The notes below the pieces were generated by a model, which had not been told where the DNA came from, did not search any database, and saw nothing but the letters and a program-made list of their open reading frames with translations. Position numbers and translations under genes: made by a program. From NCBI GenBank assembly GCA_943329165.2, contig CALQCV020000020.1, positions 1-14,938 of the forward strand: a stretch of DNA of 14,938 nt. Direction: 5' to 3'. Shown one piece after another: positions 7,685 through 14,448 of the stretch; positions within the stretch are counted from its first letter, which is position 1; each line of letters begins with the position of its first letter. The stretch comes from Candidatus Nitrotoga sp. CP45. Lineage in GTDB: Bacteria > Bacteroidota > Bacteroidia > Flavobacteriales > Flavobacteriaceae.

Positions 7685-8588
7685 ATGAATATAAATCAGC
7701 AATCGCTTGCTTTATCTCGGGAAATTGGAATTGAAAGCCATTATCCAAAATTTTTTGTGCCGATAGATTTTTACTAGAAAAAAGCAGGTAACTCATTTCA
7801 CCCAGTAGTAGCTTCATTACAAACTGTGGAATATTGGGTAGAAAAAGTGGTTTTTTTAGTGTTTTTGCAATAACAGTTGTTAACTCTTGATTGCTTACCG
7901 GATGCCGTGTTACTGCATTATAAACACCTTCCAATTGATTTTCTATCGCAAACCAATACATAGCAACCAAATCATTTATATGTATCCACGACTGGATTTG
8001 TTTACCATTTCCCATTGCTGCACCAAAACCCAATTTTATAGGTTTCACCATTTCCGGTAAAGCACCACCTGTATTTGACAGGACAATTCCCGTTCTTAAC
8101 TTACAGACTTTTAGACTTAAAACTTGAAATCTGCTAGCGCTTTCCTCCCATTTTTTAACCACATTGGAAAGAAAGCTATCTTCGGTCTCTGTAGTGGTTT
8201 CATCATAAATGGCATCAAAACTTTCGGGGTAAATGGCTGTTCCCGAAGCGGAAATAAATTGTTTTACTTGGTTTGGATTTTTTTTCACCAAATTATAAAG
8301 TAGTTCACTCGATAATGTTCTGCTTTCTATAATTTCTTGTTTGTATTCATTTGTCCAGCGTTTAGCAATATTAGCTCCTGCCAAATGAACAATGATGTCA
8401 ACTCCATAAATACAATTCTCATCAATTTTACTTTGCTCCGGATTCCAGTAAAAGCCTTTGTAGTTTTGTTTGCTTTCAATCTTTGACACCGAGGTAGTTA
8501 AATAATGCACCGAATGATTTTTGGCCAACAATAGCTTTACCAACTCTTTACCTATTAAACCTGTTGCACCAGTTATTAGAATCCTCAT
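7683..8588 (-). CDS. TIGR01777-family NAD(P)-binding epimerase-like protein (YfcH/SDR39U1 type)
   Basis: Atypical short-chain dehydrogenase of the extended, epimerase-like class; 301 residues, cytoplasmic. The N-terminal Rossmann motif is GATGLIG (7-13), followed by HLAGANI (68-74), SGTAIYP (115-121) and WIHINDL (201-207). The C-terminal DUF1731 segment (about 248-298) has its usual KLLLGEMSYLL...KILDNGFQFQFP pattern. The family is widespread but its substrate is unknown; E. coli YfcH and human SDR39U1 are relatives. It stands alone, with its own terminator, between grpE and the DUF4442 gene. The first ATG at 8588 puts the Rossmann strand at the extreme N-terminus, as is usual for the family. 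Confidence 0.93.
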   Translation of the reverse strand: MRILITGATGLIGKELVKLLLAKNHSVHYLTTSVSKIESKQNYKGFYWNPEQSKIDENCIYGVDIIVHLAGANIAKRWTNEYKQEIIESRTLSSELLYNLVKKNPNQVKQFISASGTAIYPESFDAIYDETTTETEDSFLSNVVKKWEESASRFQVLSLKVCKLRTGIVLSNTGGALPEMVKPIKLGFGAAMGNGKQIQSWIHINDLVAMYWFAIENQLEGVYNAVTRHPVSNQELTTVIAKTLKKPLFLPNIPQFVMKLLLGEMSYLLFSSKNLSAQKILDNGFQFQFPEIKQAIADLYS

Positions 8589-8610
8589 TTTTAAAGTATT
8601 TTATTTCCTT

Positions 8611-8664
8611 CGGTTGTCGCATTCGCTCTAGTCGCTGCGCTCCATACAATTGGCTTCGCATCGG
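8611..8664. repeat. GC-rich repeat-like patch
   Basis: A locally GC-rich stretch in an AT-rich intergenic region. It contains two similar 15-bp blocks, GTCGCATTCGCTCTA (8616-8630) and GTCGCTGCGCTCCAT (8631-8645), followed by GGCTTCGCATCGG. It looks like a fragment of a dispersed repeat. No coding frame is visible. Confidence 0.4.
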
Positions 8665-8670
8665 TTTTGT

Positions 8671-8678
8671 CAAAGTTA
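8671..8678 (-). promoter_or_regulatory. Possible -7 box for the TIGR01777-family gene
   Basis: TAACTTTG on the minus strand matches TAnnTTTG, but there is no TTTG at -33, and the leader of about 80 nt would include the GC-rich patch. Confidence 0.3.
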
Positions 8679-8728
8679 CAGTCTACATCTCATAAATAAT
8701 ACCCAATTATAATAGGTTTAACTTTTGT

Positions 8729-9184
8729 TTACGACTTCAATTTGATGCTCCATTCAAAGTTCATTTCAGAAACTTGTTCGCCTTTTTCATTTACTCCAAT
8801 AGATTTCATCCAAACGGTTTGCCCTTCCCCAGTCGCAATTGTTTTTTTGATGGCGTCTTCAATTAGATGTCCGTCATTACAAATAAATGTTATTCTTCCT
8901 GTGGCTTTTTTTGAGAAGTTTCCATTGTTATTGGCAACCAACATTGAGATTTTTTTTTCGCTTTTTTTGATTTGCATCATTACTAATGCTCCGGTTGTCA
9001 ATTCTGCTGCCATGGCTTGTACCGCAAAATACATTGACTTAAAAGGGTTTTGATTAAACCATCGATGCTTCACTGTTACAATGCATTGTCCTTCTGAAAT
9101 AGACTTTACTCTAACACCACTCCAGAAAGCAGCTGGTAATTTTAAAAATAAAAAGATATTTAATTTTGCGGGCGTAAATTCCAT
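8729..9184 (-). CDS. DUF4442 hotdog-fold protein (acyl-CoA thioesterase-like)
   Basis: 151 residues. It is recognised by the pattern LNIFLFLKLPAAFWSGVRV near the N-terminus and HRWFNQNPFKSMYFAVQAMAAELTTGALVM in the middle, which places the NxNPFxSxYFA core on the long hotdog helix. The C-terminal strands include ATGRITFICNDG and the closing MNFEWSIKLKS. DUF4442 proteins are related to PaaI/YiiD-type thioesterases. A role in acyl-thioester hydrolysis is inferred and no catalytic residue can be named with confidence. It has no signal peptide and should be cytoplasmic. The gene is monocistronic on the minus strand, facing away from padR, and has its own probable promoter. Confidence 0.85.
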   Translation of the reverse strand: MEFTPAKLNIFLFLKLPAAFWSGVRVKSISEGQCIVTVKHRWFNQNPFKSMYFAVQAMAAELTTGALVMMQIKKSEKKISMLVANNNGNFSKKATGRITFICNDGHLIEDAIKKTIATGEGQTVWMKSIGVNEKGEQVSEMNFEWSIKLKS

Positions 9185-9202
9185 AAAAGCTTTATATTAC
9201 TG

Positions 9203-9232
9203 TAAAAGTACAACAATATAGATAGATTACAA
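9203..9232 (-). promoter_or_regulatory. Probable promoter of the DUF4442 gene
   Basis: Minus-strand TTG (9232-9230), 19-bp spacer, TACTTTTA (9210-9203). It differs from the TAnnTTTG consensus only in the last base and lies about 20 bp from the ATG. Confidence 0.45.
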
Positions 9233-9274
9233 CTTGTTGTCAAATGCTAATTTTATGTTAATTTTTAGTACTTT

Positions 9275-9288
9275 GTATTACATAATAC
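9275..9288. promoter_or_regulatory. 14-bp palindrome, candidate PadR operator
   Basis: GTATTA-CA-TAATAC is a perfect inverted repeat with a 2-bp centre. It ends 13 bp before the TATCTTTG box at 9302, inside the region RNA polymerase would cover. Seven or eight bases of the same word (GTATTATG) recur at 9588-9595 across the padR start codon. Autoregulation by PadR is inferred from position only. Confidence 0.4.
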
Positions 9289-9301
9289 CTTTTTTAAAAA
9301 G

Positions 9302-9309
9302 TATCTTTG
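9302..9309 (+). promoter_or_regulatory. Putative -7 box of the padR-pspC operon
   Basis: TATCTTTG matches TAnnTTTG. A TTTG lies at 9272-9275 but the 26-bp spacing is longer than usual. If used, the leader would be about 275 nt and contain the large inverted repeat 9328-9514. A weaker box (TGAATTTG at 9556-9563) nearer to the gene is the alternative. Confidence 0.4.
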
Positions 9310-9327
9310 TTTAAGAATTTAATAATG

Positions 9328-9514
9328 TAACCCTTTGGGTGTAATTAATCAAAATACTATATAAATGATTTTTTTAATGGCGATTTATATTCAATTAGGA
9401 CAAAAATGTCAGTCTGAGCTTGTCGAAGACATCAAAAAGGATACATTTCGACAAGCTCAATGTGACAATCTAGTATAAATTAGCCATAAAAAATAATTAC
9501 ATCCAAACGGGTTA
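9328..9514. repeat. 187-bp near-palindromic element in the padR leader
   Basis: Three nested pairs of inverted arms: 9328-9347 with 9494-9514 (TAACCC...GTAATTA), about 9369-9389 with 9474-9494 (ATGGC and ATTTATA cores), and 9407-9427 with 9447-9467 (TGTCA...TGAGCTTGTCGAA, 18 of 21 matching). The tip is about 19 nt. It has no coding frame. This and the promoter elements account for the 408-bp gap 9185-9592. It resembles a MITE- or REP-type element. Confidence 0.8.
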
Positions 9515-9592
9515 ATATATAAAAAGTATTCAAAGTTTCAATCATTAACAAAAAATGAATTTGGTAATCAAAAAATAAATAAATCATGTATT

Positions 9593-9934
9593 ATGAATAT
9601 TGAAAACACAAAAGCTCAGATGCGTAAAGGTGTTTTAGAATTTTGTATCTTGTGTGTATTACGAGACAAAGAGGCATACACTTCTGAAATATTAGACACC
9701 TTAAAAAGCGCTAAATTGCTTGTGGTAGAGGGAACAGTTTATCCACTATTGACAAGATTAAAAAACGACGGTTTACTCAACTACCGTTGGGAAGAATCAA
9801 CTTCCGGACCACCGAGAAAATATTACGGTTTGACAGAAATAGGAAAAGCATTTTTAACTGAATTAAATGGCACTTGGACGGAATTGTCCGATGCCGTAAA
9901 TATCATCACAATTAACAAATCACAGAAATCATGA
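9593..9934 (+). CDS. PadR-family transcriptional regulator
   Basis: A 113-residue, single-domain winged-helix DNA-binding protein, cytoplasmic and expected to be dimeric. The helix-turn-helix lies in about residues 10-60 (MRKGVLEFCILCVL, then YTSEILDTLKSAKLLVVEGTVYPLLTRLKNDGLL). The wing is YRWEESTSGPPRKYYGLTEIG (about 64-84). The C-terminal helix is short, so it belongs to the small PadR-s2-like class. PadR proteins mostly repress adjacent genes and respond to small molecules or stress. The stop codon overlaps the PspC gene start by ATGA, so the two are translationally coupled and PadR probably controls this operon. Cysteines 18 and 21 in the first helix are worth noting but may be incidental. 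The ATG at 9593 keeps the usual MNIENTKAQMRKG start; an ATG at 9586 is out of frame. Confidence 0.93.
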   Translation: MNIENTKAQMRKGVLEFCILCVLRDKEAYTSEILDTLKSAKLLVVEGTVYPLLTRLKNDGLLNYRWEESTSGPPRKYYGLTEIGKAFLTELNGTWTELSDAVNIITINKSQKS

Positions 9935-11679
9935 ACAAAACAGTAAATAGTAATATAGGAGGTTTAATTTTTCACATAGATGAAGATGCGTACCAAAAAC
10001 TAACTCGATATTTCGAGGCAATAAAACGCTCCCTTTCTAATTCTTCTGGTCAGGATGAAATCATGAAAGATATTGAAATGCGTGTGGCCGAATTGTTAAC
10101 TGAAAAACAAAAAAGCGACAAACACGTTGTCAACAATAAAGATGTTGATGAAGTAATTGTAATTATGGGACAACCTGAAGATTACAGAATTGACGACGAT
10201 TCAGACAATAAAACAGCGCCAGAACCATTTTATCCATATACTAAATCTAGAAAATTGTATCGGGATAAAGACAGAGGAACAATCGCTGGAGTTTGTACAG
10301 GTTTAGGACACTATTTCGGAATTGACGCCGTTTGGTTAAAAATCTTATTCTTGATCTTATTCTTCGGATTCGGGACGGGATTTATTGCTTATATAATCCT
10401 TTGGATAGCAATGCCCAAAGCAGTAACAACTTCTGAAAAACTAGAAATGACTGGTGAGCCGGTAACTATTTCTAATATTGAAAAAAAAGTTAGAGAGGAA
10501 TTTGAAAGCGTTTCTAGTAAATTTAAAAATGCTGATTATGACAAAATGGGAAACGAAGCAAAAGCCGGAGCGACAAAAGTAGCTGATGGAATTGGCGAAA
10601 TTTTCATAAATATTTTTAAAGTATTTGCAAAAATATTAGGTGCTATTATAGTGGTTACTTCTTCAATCGCATTATTGACAATATGTTTTACTTCCATCTT
10701 TATGATTTTTTCATCCTCAATGCCGGATAATTACATCCTAAATCATATCTCCACACCAATTGGTTTAGAAACACCTATTTGGGCTCAGGGAGTATTATTC
10801 CTTTTAGCTGCCGGAATACCAGTATTTTTCTTCTTAATGCTTGGATTAAAATTATTGGTAACCAACTTAAAATCGATTGGAAATATTGTTAAATTCAGCC
10901 TATTAGGTATTTGGATAATTGCTGTTGGAATCTTAATTTCATTAGGAATAAATGAAGCTACTCAAATAGCGTTTGATGGAAAAACAGTTAAAAAAGCAAC
11001 TATCAATATAGCACCGACAGATACGCTATTTGTGAAATTTAAAAACAATGATTTTTATTCAAAGGATAGTTATCATCACACCGATTTTAGATTAACGCAA
11101 GACGAGAAAAACAATGAAATAATTTATTCTAATAATGTGACCATTGAAATTATGAAAACCGAAGAAGTACTGCCATATATCCAAATTGAAAGATTGTCAG
11201 TCGGAAAATCGGCCGTTGAAGCCCGAACTCGTGCAGAAAAAATCAAATACGATTACAAAATTGAAGGAAATCAATTAATCTTAGATAATTATTTATTGAC
11301 TGATGTTCACAATAAATTTAGAGGTCAAGAAGTAAAATTGTTCTTGTATTTGCCAGAAGGAACCTTATTCAAAGCCGACGAAAATGTTCAAGATTATGAC
11401 CGAACAAGTAATGATTTCTTCAATTTACATTTTAGTTCTAGTGACTATGTTTATAAAGTGGGAGATACTCAGGTAAAATGTTTGAATTGCCCAACTGACG
11501 AAAATGACTATCACGATGTTGAAGACGGCACAACTGAAGTTATTACAAATGAAAATGATAGCACAGATGTGGTAACTGTAAAAGTAAATGGTAAAACAGT
11601 AATTGAAACCAAATCAGGAAAAACAAAAACAGGAAAACTTACTGTTGGCGAAAACGGGGTAATAATTAAATCTAACTAA
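9931..11679 (+). CDS. PspC-domain membrane protein with beta-rich C-terminal domain
   Basis: 582 residues. An N-terminal cytoplasmic region (1-100, GGLIFHIDEDAYQKL...MRVAELLTEKQ) seen in flavobacterial PspC proteins is followed by a PspC domain (about 107-165, RKLYRDKDRGTIAGVCTGLGHYFGID plus a membrane helix ending WIAMPKA). Further membrane segments lie at about 228-262, 286-310 and 321-342. The final 240 residues are hydrophilic and beta-rich. Part of them (PYIQIERLSVGKSAVEAR...LDNYLL...VKLFLYLPEG) resembles head-GIN/DUF2807 repeats, and a CLNC pair (C517, C520) follows. PspC in Proteobacteria senses inner-membrane stress with PspB and PspA; neither is here. It is coupled to padR by ATGA, and the GIN lipoprotein gene starts 2 nt after its stop. 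A sensor or scaffold role at the membrane is inferred. Confidence 0.9.
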   Translation: MNKTVNSNIGGLIFHIDEDAYQKLTRYFEAIKRSLSNSSGQDEIMKDIEMRVAELLTEKQKSDKHVVNNKDVDEVIVIMGQPEDYRIDDDSDNKTAPEPFYPYTKSRKLYRDKDRGTIAGVCTGLGHYFGIDAVWLKILFLILFFGFGTGFIAYIILWIAMPKAVTTSEKLEMTGEPVTISNIEKKVREEFESVSSKFKNADYDKMGNEAKAGATKVADGIGEIFINIFKVFAKILGAIIVVTSSIALLTICFTSIFMIFSSSMPDNYILNHISTPIGLETPIWAQGVLFLLAAGIPVFFFLMLGLKLLVTNLKSIGNIVKFSLLGIWIIAVGILISLGINEATQIAFDGKTVKKATINIAPTDTLFVKFKNNDFYSKDSYHHTDFRLTQDEKNNEIIYSNNVTIEIMKTEEVLPYIQIERLSVGKSAVEARTRAEKIKYDYKIEGNQLILDNYLLTDVHNKFRGQEVKLFLYLPEGTLFKADENVQDYDRTSNDFFNLHFSSSDYVYKVGDTQVKCLNCPTDENDYHDVEDGTTEVITNENDSTDVVTVKVNGKTVIETKSGKTKTGKLTVGENGVIIKSN

Positions 11680-11681
11680 TC

Positions 11682-12422
11682 ATGTTGAAGTTCTTAGTAT
11701 TTTGCACCAAAGTCATTGCGGCAACTATAGCAGCAGTCTTATTTAGTTCTTGCCATGCAAACATTAACTGGGGAGAAGGTATTGATGGAAACGGAAACGT
11801 CACAACCCAAAAACGTAACGTTGAGGGAAACTTCTCAAAAGTTGATGTAAGTCGCGGTTTAATTGTAACATTAGAACAAGCGGATAGCTATTTTGTTGAA
11901 GTAGAAGCCGATGAGAATTTGCAAGAACACATTTCTATTAAAGTAGAAAACGGAACACTTTTTATCTCTACAGATGAAAATATTGATGAAGCAACAGCAA
12001 AAAACATTCGTGTTAAATTGCCTTCATTAACAGCACTTGAAACAACCAGTGGTTCGTCAGCTATTACAAAAAATACCTTTAACGGAACCAATATTGAAGT
12101 AAAAACCAGTAGTGGAAGCGAAGCCGATTTAAGTTTAGAATATGATGTAATAAAATGTGAAAGCACTAGTGGAAGCAGTTTAGCTATAAAAGGAATAGCA
12201 CTACAACTAAATACGCATTCGGCAAGCGGAAGCGAAATAGATACTCAAGGTTTATTGGTTAACGAAGTCGTTTCGGAATCATCAAGTGGTAGCTCAACTG
12301 ATGTACATCCATTGGTGAGTTTAAAAGCCAAGGCGTCCAGCGGAAGCTCAATCGATTATCTTGGTTCTCCCAAAACTGTTCGTAAAGAAGAAAGTTCAGG
12401 CGGAAGCGTTTCCAAAGAATAA
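11682..12422 (+). CDS. Head-GIN domain (DUF2807) lipoprotein
   Basis: 246 residues with a lipoprotein signal: MLKFLVFCTK, a hydrophobic stretch, then LFSSC with the acylated Cys at 24. It should be anchored in the envelope. The mature part starts with a GIN-type segment (NVEGNFSKVDVSRGLIVTLEQ...VEVEADENLQEHISIKVENGTLFIST). It then has seven SG(S/G) turns with the glycines at about 124, 145, 164, 183, 203, 221 and 240. This period of about 19 residues suggests the rungs of a beta-solenoid. DUF2807 is annotated as a putative adhesin head domain and its true role is unknown. It is the third gene of the padR-pspC operon, starting 2 nt after the PspC stop and ending at a terminator. It is probably a partner of the PspC protein; this is inference from context. 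Confidence 0.9.
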   Translation: MLKFLVFCTKVIAATIAAVLFSSCHANINWGEGIDGNGNVTTQKRNVEGNFSKVDVSRGLIVTLEQADSYFVEVEADENLQEHISIKVENGTLFISTDENIDEATAKNIRVKLPSLTALETTSGSSAITKNTFNGTNIEVKTSSGSEADLSLEYDVIKCESTSGSSLAIKGIALQLNTHSASGSEIDTQGLLVNEVVSESSSGSSTDVHPLVSLKAKASSGSSIDYLGSPKTVRKEESSGGSVSKE

Positions 12423-12428
12423 GTTAAT

Positions 12429-12463
12429 AAAACATCTTAATGAAAATTGGGATGTTTTTTTTT
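12429..12463 (+). terminator. Terminator of the padR-pspC-GIN operon
   Basis: AAAACATCTTAA (12429-12440) pairs with TTGGGATGTTTT (12447-12458) including two G-U pairs. It has a TGAAAA loop and a run of nine T ending at 12463. It begins 7 bp after the stop codon and separates the two GIN genes. Confidence 0.88.
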
Positions 12464-12464
12464 C

Positions 12465-12498
12465 TATTTTTGACAATCGAGGCTTGTTCGTAAACAAG
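12465..12498 (+). promoter_or_regulatory. Possible promoter box and leader hairpin of the second GIN gene
   Basis: TATTTTTG (12465-12472) matches TAnnTTTG and abuts the preceding terminator, but no proper -33 element is seen. Just downstream CTTGTT-CGTA-AACAAG (12483-12498) is a perfect 6-bp inverted repeat that could be an operator or a leader hairpin. Confidence 0.35.
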
Positions 12499-12534
12499 AC
12501 CAACAATACGAAGTAAAACATTGATTGTATATTT

Positions 12535-13374
12535 ATGAAAAAAATAATTACACTAAGCTTCCTTTTAATCACTGTTCTAGCTTTTGCACAAAAAAAAGAA
12601 AAAGTAAAAGGTTCCAAAATCGTTAAACTTGAACAAAAACAGGTAAACGACTTTGAATCTCTTGAATTAGAAGACAACCTAGAAATATTTTTGATTAAAG
12701 GAAATGAATGCGGGATTGAAATAGAAGCCGATGACAACCTAATAGAATATATAGAGTATAAATTGACTGGTAAAAACCTCCGGATTTCGACTTCGAGAGA
12801 CATTTCAAGTTATAAAAAACTAAGCGTCCGCGTTACGTACACAGACAAATTTAATTTGGTCACCGCCAAAGACGAAACTAATCTAACTGCGCTATCCGAT
12901 GTGGTTTTAGACAATGTAACCTTTAAAAGTTATGACTATGCCAAATTGTTTTTAAATGCCAAAACCAAAAACTTTACTTTGATGGCAAACGATAGGTCAA
13001 AAGTAGAACTCAATTTAAAATCTGAAAAAACAGCCATTGACTTGAGTAAAAGTGCCTATGTAAAAGCGCTCATTTCTTCCGGTGAAATGAAATTTGATAT
13101 GTATCAAAAGGCATCAGCCGAAGTGGAAGGCGATGTATTAGATTTAAAACTCCGATTAGACAACAACACCGATTTCACGGGACGTAAATTAACAACAAAG
13201 AATGCTTTGGTTGAAGTCAGTGGTTATGCCAACAGTAGCATCAACATCAGTAACATTGCTATTATAGATGCTTCAGGAAATAGCGAAATTGCTGTGTTTG
13301 GAGAACCCGTTAAAATTGAAATCAAGCACTTAATTGATAGTGCCACACTCAGAAAAAAACCAACTTTAAAATAA
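12535..13374 (+). CDS. Secreted head-GIN domain (DUF2807-like) protein
   Basis: 279 residues with a Sec signal peptide (MKKIITLSFLLITVLAFAQ, cleavage expected after AFA at 18). No lipobox is seen, so it is periplasmic or exported. The first domain (VNDFESLELEDNLEIFLIKG...IEIEADDNLIEYIEYKLTGKNLRISTSRD) aligns by eye with the preceding lipoprotein (VEVEADENLQEHISIKVENGTLFIST), so the two are paralogues. The rest is regular alternating strands (KTKNFTLMANDRSKVELNLKSE, KLTTKNALVEVSGYANSSINISN) typical of the family, but without the regular SGS turns. A terminator separates it from the operon upstream and a possible promoter precedes it. It may therefore be regulated apart while serving the same process. 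Function is unknown. Confidence 0.85.
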   Translation: MKKIITLSFLLITVLAFAQKKEKVKGSKIVKLEQKQVNDFESLELEDNLEIFLIKGNECGIEIEADDNLIEYIEYKLTGKNLRISTSRDISSYKKLSVRVTYTDKFNLVTAKDETNLTALSDVVLDNVTFKSYDYAKLFLNAKTKNFTLMANDRSKVELNLKSEKTAIDLSKSAYVKALISSGEMKFDMYQKASAEVEGDVLDLKLRLDNNTDFTGRKLTTKNALVEVSGYANSSINISNIAIIDASGNSEIAVFGEPVKIEIKHLIDSATLRKKPTLK

Positions 13375-13413
13375 AAAAATCTATCTCGTTTTTTCTAACG
13401 AGACGGATTTTTT
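13374..13413. terminator. Bidirectional terminator between GIN gene and trxB
   Basis: A long hairpin: TCTCGTT (13384-13390) pairs with AACGAGA (13397-13403) around a TTTTCT loop. The pairing extends after one mismatch to A-rich and T-rich outer arms. T6 lies on the plus strand (13408-13413) and T7 on the minus strand. It serves both convergent genes. Confidence 0.88.
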
Positions 13414-13453
13414 AATTACAAGTATTACCTAAATTATTTTGTCACCTATTCAG

Positions 13454-13474
13454 CCAAATTCGTAATTCGTAATT
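13454..13474 (+). repeat. Heptad-period repeat at the end of trxB
   Basis: CCAAATT, CGTAATT, CGTAATT in direct 7-bp register. The last unit runs into the trxB stop codon (13473-13475 on the minus strand). It is the same unit as at 1564-1570. Confidence 0.6.
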
Positions 13475-14420
13475 ACTCCAAAGATGCCAAATAACGTTCC
13501 GCATCTAAAGCAGCCATACAACCAGTTCCTGCAGCAGTCACAGCTTGACGATACACATGATCTGCAGCATCTCCACCAACAAAAACACCTTTTATATTAG
13601 TTTTTGAAGTTCCTGGTTCGTTTATAATATAGCCGGTTTCATCCAAATTTAAATAGTTTGCAAAAATATCAGTGTTTGGTTTGTGACCAATGGCTACAAA
13701 AAACCCAGTTGCCGGAATATCAAAAATTTCGTCAGTTGATTTATTTTTTGCTTTCACTGCTGTGACCACTTGCCCATCACCCAAAACCTCAACAGTATCA
13801 TGGTTCATCAATATTATAATATTCTCCGTTTTGCGAACGCGCTCTTCCATGATTTTGGATGCTCTGAATTTCTCGCTTCTAACCAACATCGTAACTTTTG
13901 TACAAAGCTTTGATAAGTAATGTGCTTCTTCACAAGCCGAATCTCCAGCACCAACAATAACAACTTCCTGATTTCTATAAAAGAAACCATCACAAACCGC
14001 ACAGGCAGAAACTCCACCACCCGTTTGTAAATAATGTTGCTCCGAAGGAATTCCTAAATATTTTGCAGAAGCACCTGTAGAAATAATTACGGTTTCAGCA
14101 TGTATTTCTTTGGTTTCGTTAATCCAAACTTTATGAACATTTCCAGAGAAATCTACTTTCGTTGCCCAGCCATCACGAACATCGGTCCCAAAACGTTTGG
14201 CTTGTTCCATGATATTAATCATCATTTCTGGACCAGTTATTCCTTCAGGATTACCAGGCCAATTCTCTACTTCATTCGTCGTAGTTAATTGTCCACCAGG
14301 TTGGGTTCCTTGGTACAAAACTGGGCACATATTAGCTCTGGCAGCATAAATTGCGGCAGTATAGCCCGCAGGCCCAGACCCGATAATTAAGCATTTTATT
14401 TTTTCAATGGTATCTGACAT
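13473..14420 (-). CDS. trxB: Thioredoxin-disulfide reductase
   Basis: Flavoenzyme passing electrons from NADPH through FAD and a redox disulfide to thioredoxin; cytoplasmic homodimer of the low-molecular-weight type, 315 residues. It has FAD motif GSGPAG (14-19), PGGQLTTTNEVENWPG (41-56), the redox-active CAVCD (C140, C143), the NADPH-domain motif GAGDSA (157-162) and the closing FAD contact GVFVGGDAADHVYRQAVTAAG (about 278-298). The NADPH phosphate-binding region reads VRSEKFR where E. coli has HRRDGFR, so one of the two adjacent arginines is Ser. It is transcribed alone from a TACCTTTG box and converges on the GIN gene at a shared terminator. Confidence 0.97.
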   Translation of the reverse strand: MSDTIEKIKCLIIGSGPAGYTAAIYAARANMCPVLYQGTQPGGQLTTTNEVENWPGNPEGITGPEMMINIMEQAKRFGTDVRDGWATKVDFSGNVHKVWINETKEIHAETVIISTGASAKYLGIPSEQHYLQTGGGVSACAVCDGFFYRNQEVVIVGAGDSACEEAHYLSKLCTKVTMLVRSEKFRASKIMEERVRKTENIIILMNHDTVEVLGDGQVVTAVKAKNKSTDEIFDIPATGFFVAIGHKPNTDIFANYLNLDETGYIINEPGTSKTNIKGVFVGGDAADHVYRQAVTAAGTGCMAALDAERYLASLE

Positions 14421-14440
14421 GATTTGATTTTATTTGAACG

Positions 14441-14448
14441 CAAAGGTA
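14441..14448 (-). promoter_or_regulatory. Putative -7 box of trxB
   Basis: TACCTTTG (minus strand 14448-14441) is a full match to TAnnTTTG, 20 bp before the ATG. Upstream is A/T-rich; a TTTA lies at 17-bp spacing in place of TTTG. Confidence 0.5.

Noticed and set aside
12396..12803. 135-codon open frame on the minus strand
   Set aside because: It crosses a terminator and the start of the secreted GIN gene in antisense. The product is Ser/Ile/Phe-rich without domain features.
9593..13374. Anti-phage defence island
   Set aside because: No nuclease, helicase, NTPase, toxin or reverse transcriptase domain; the domains point to envelope function.
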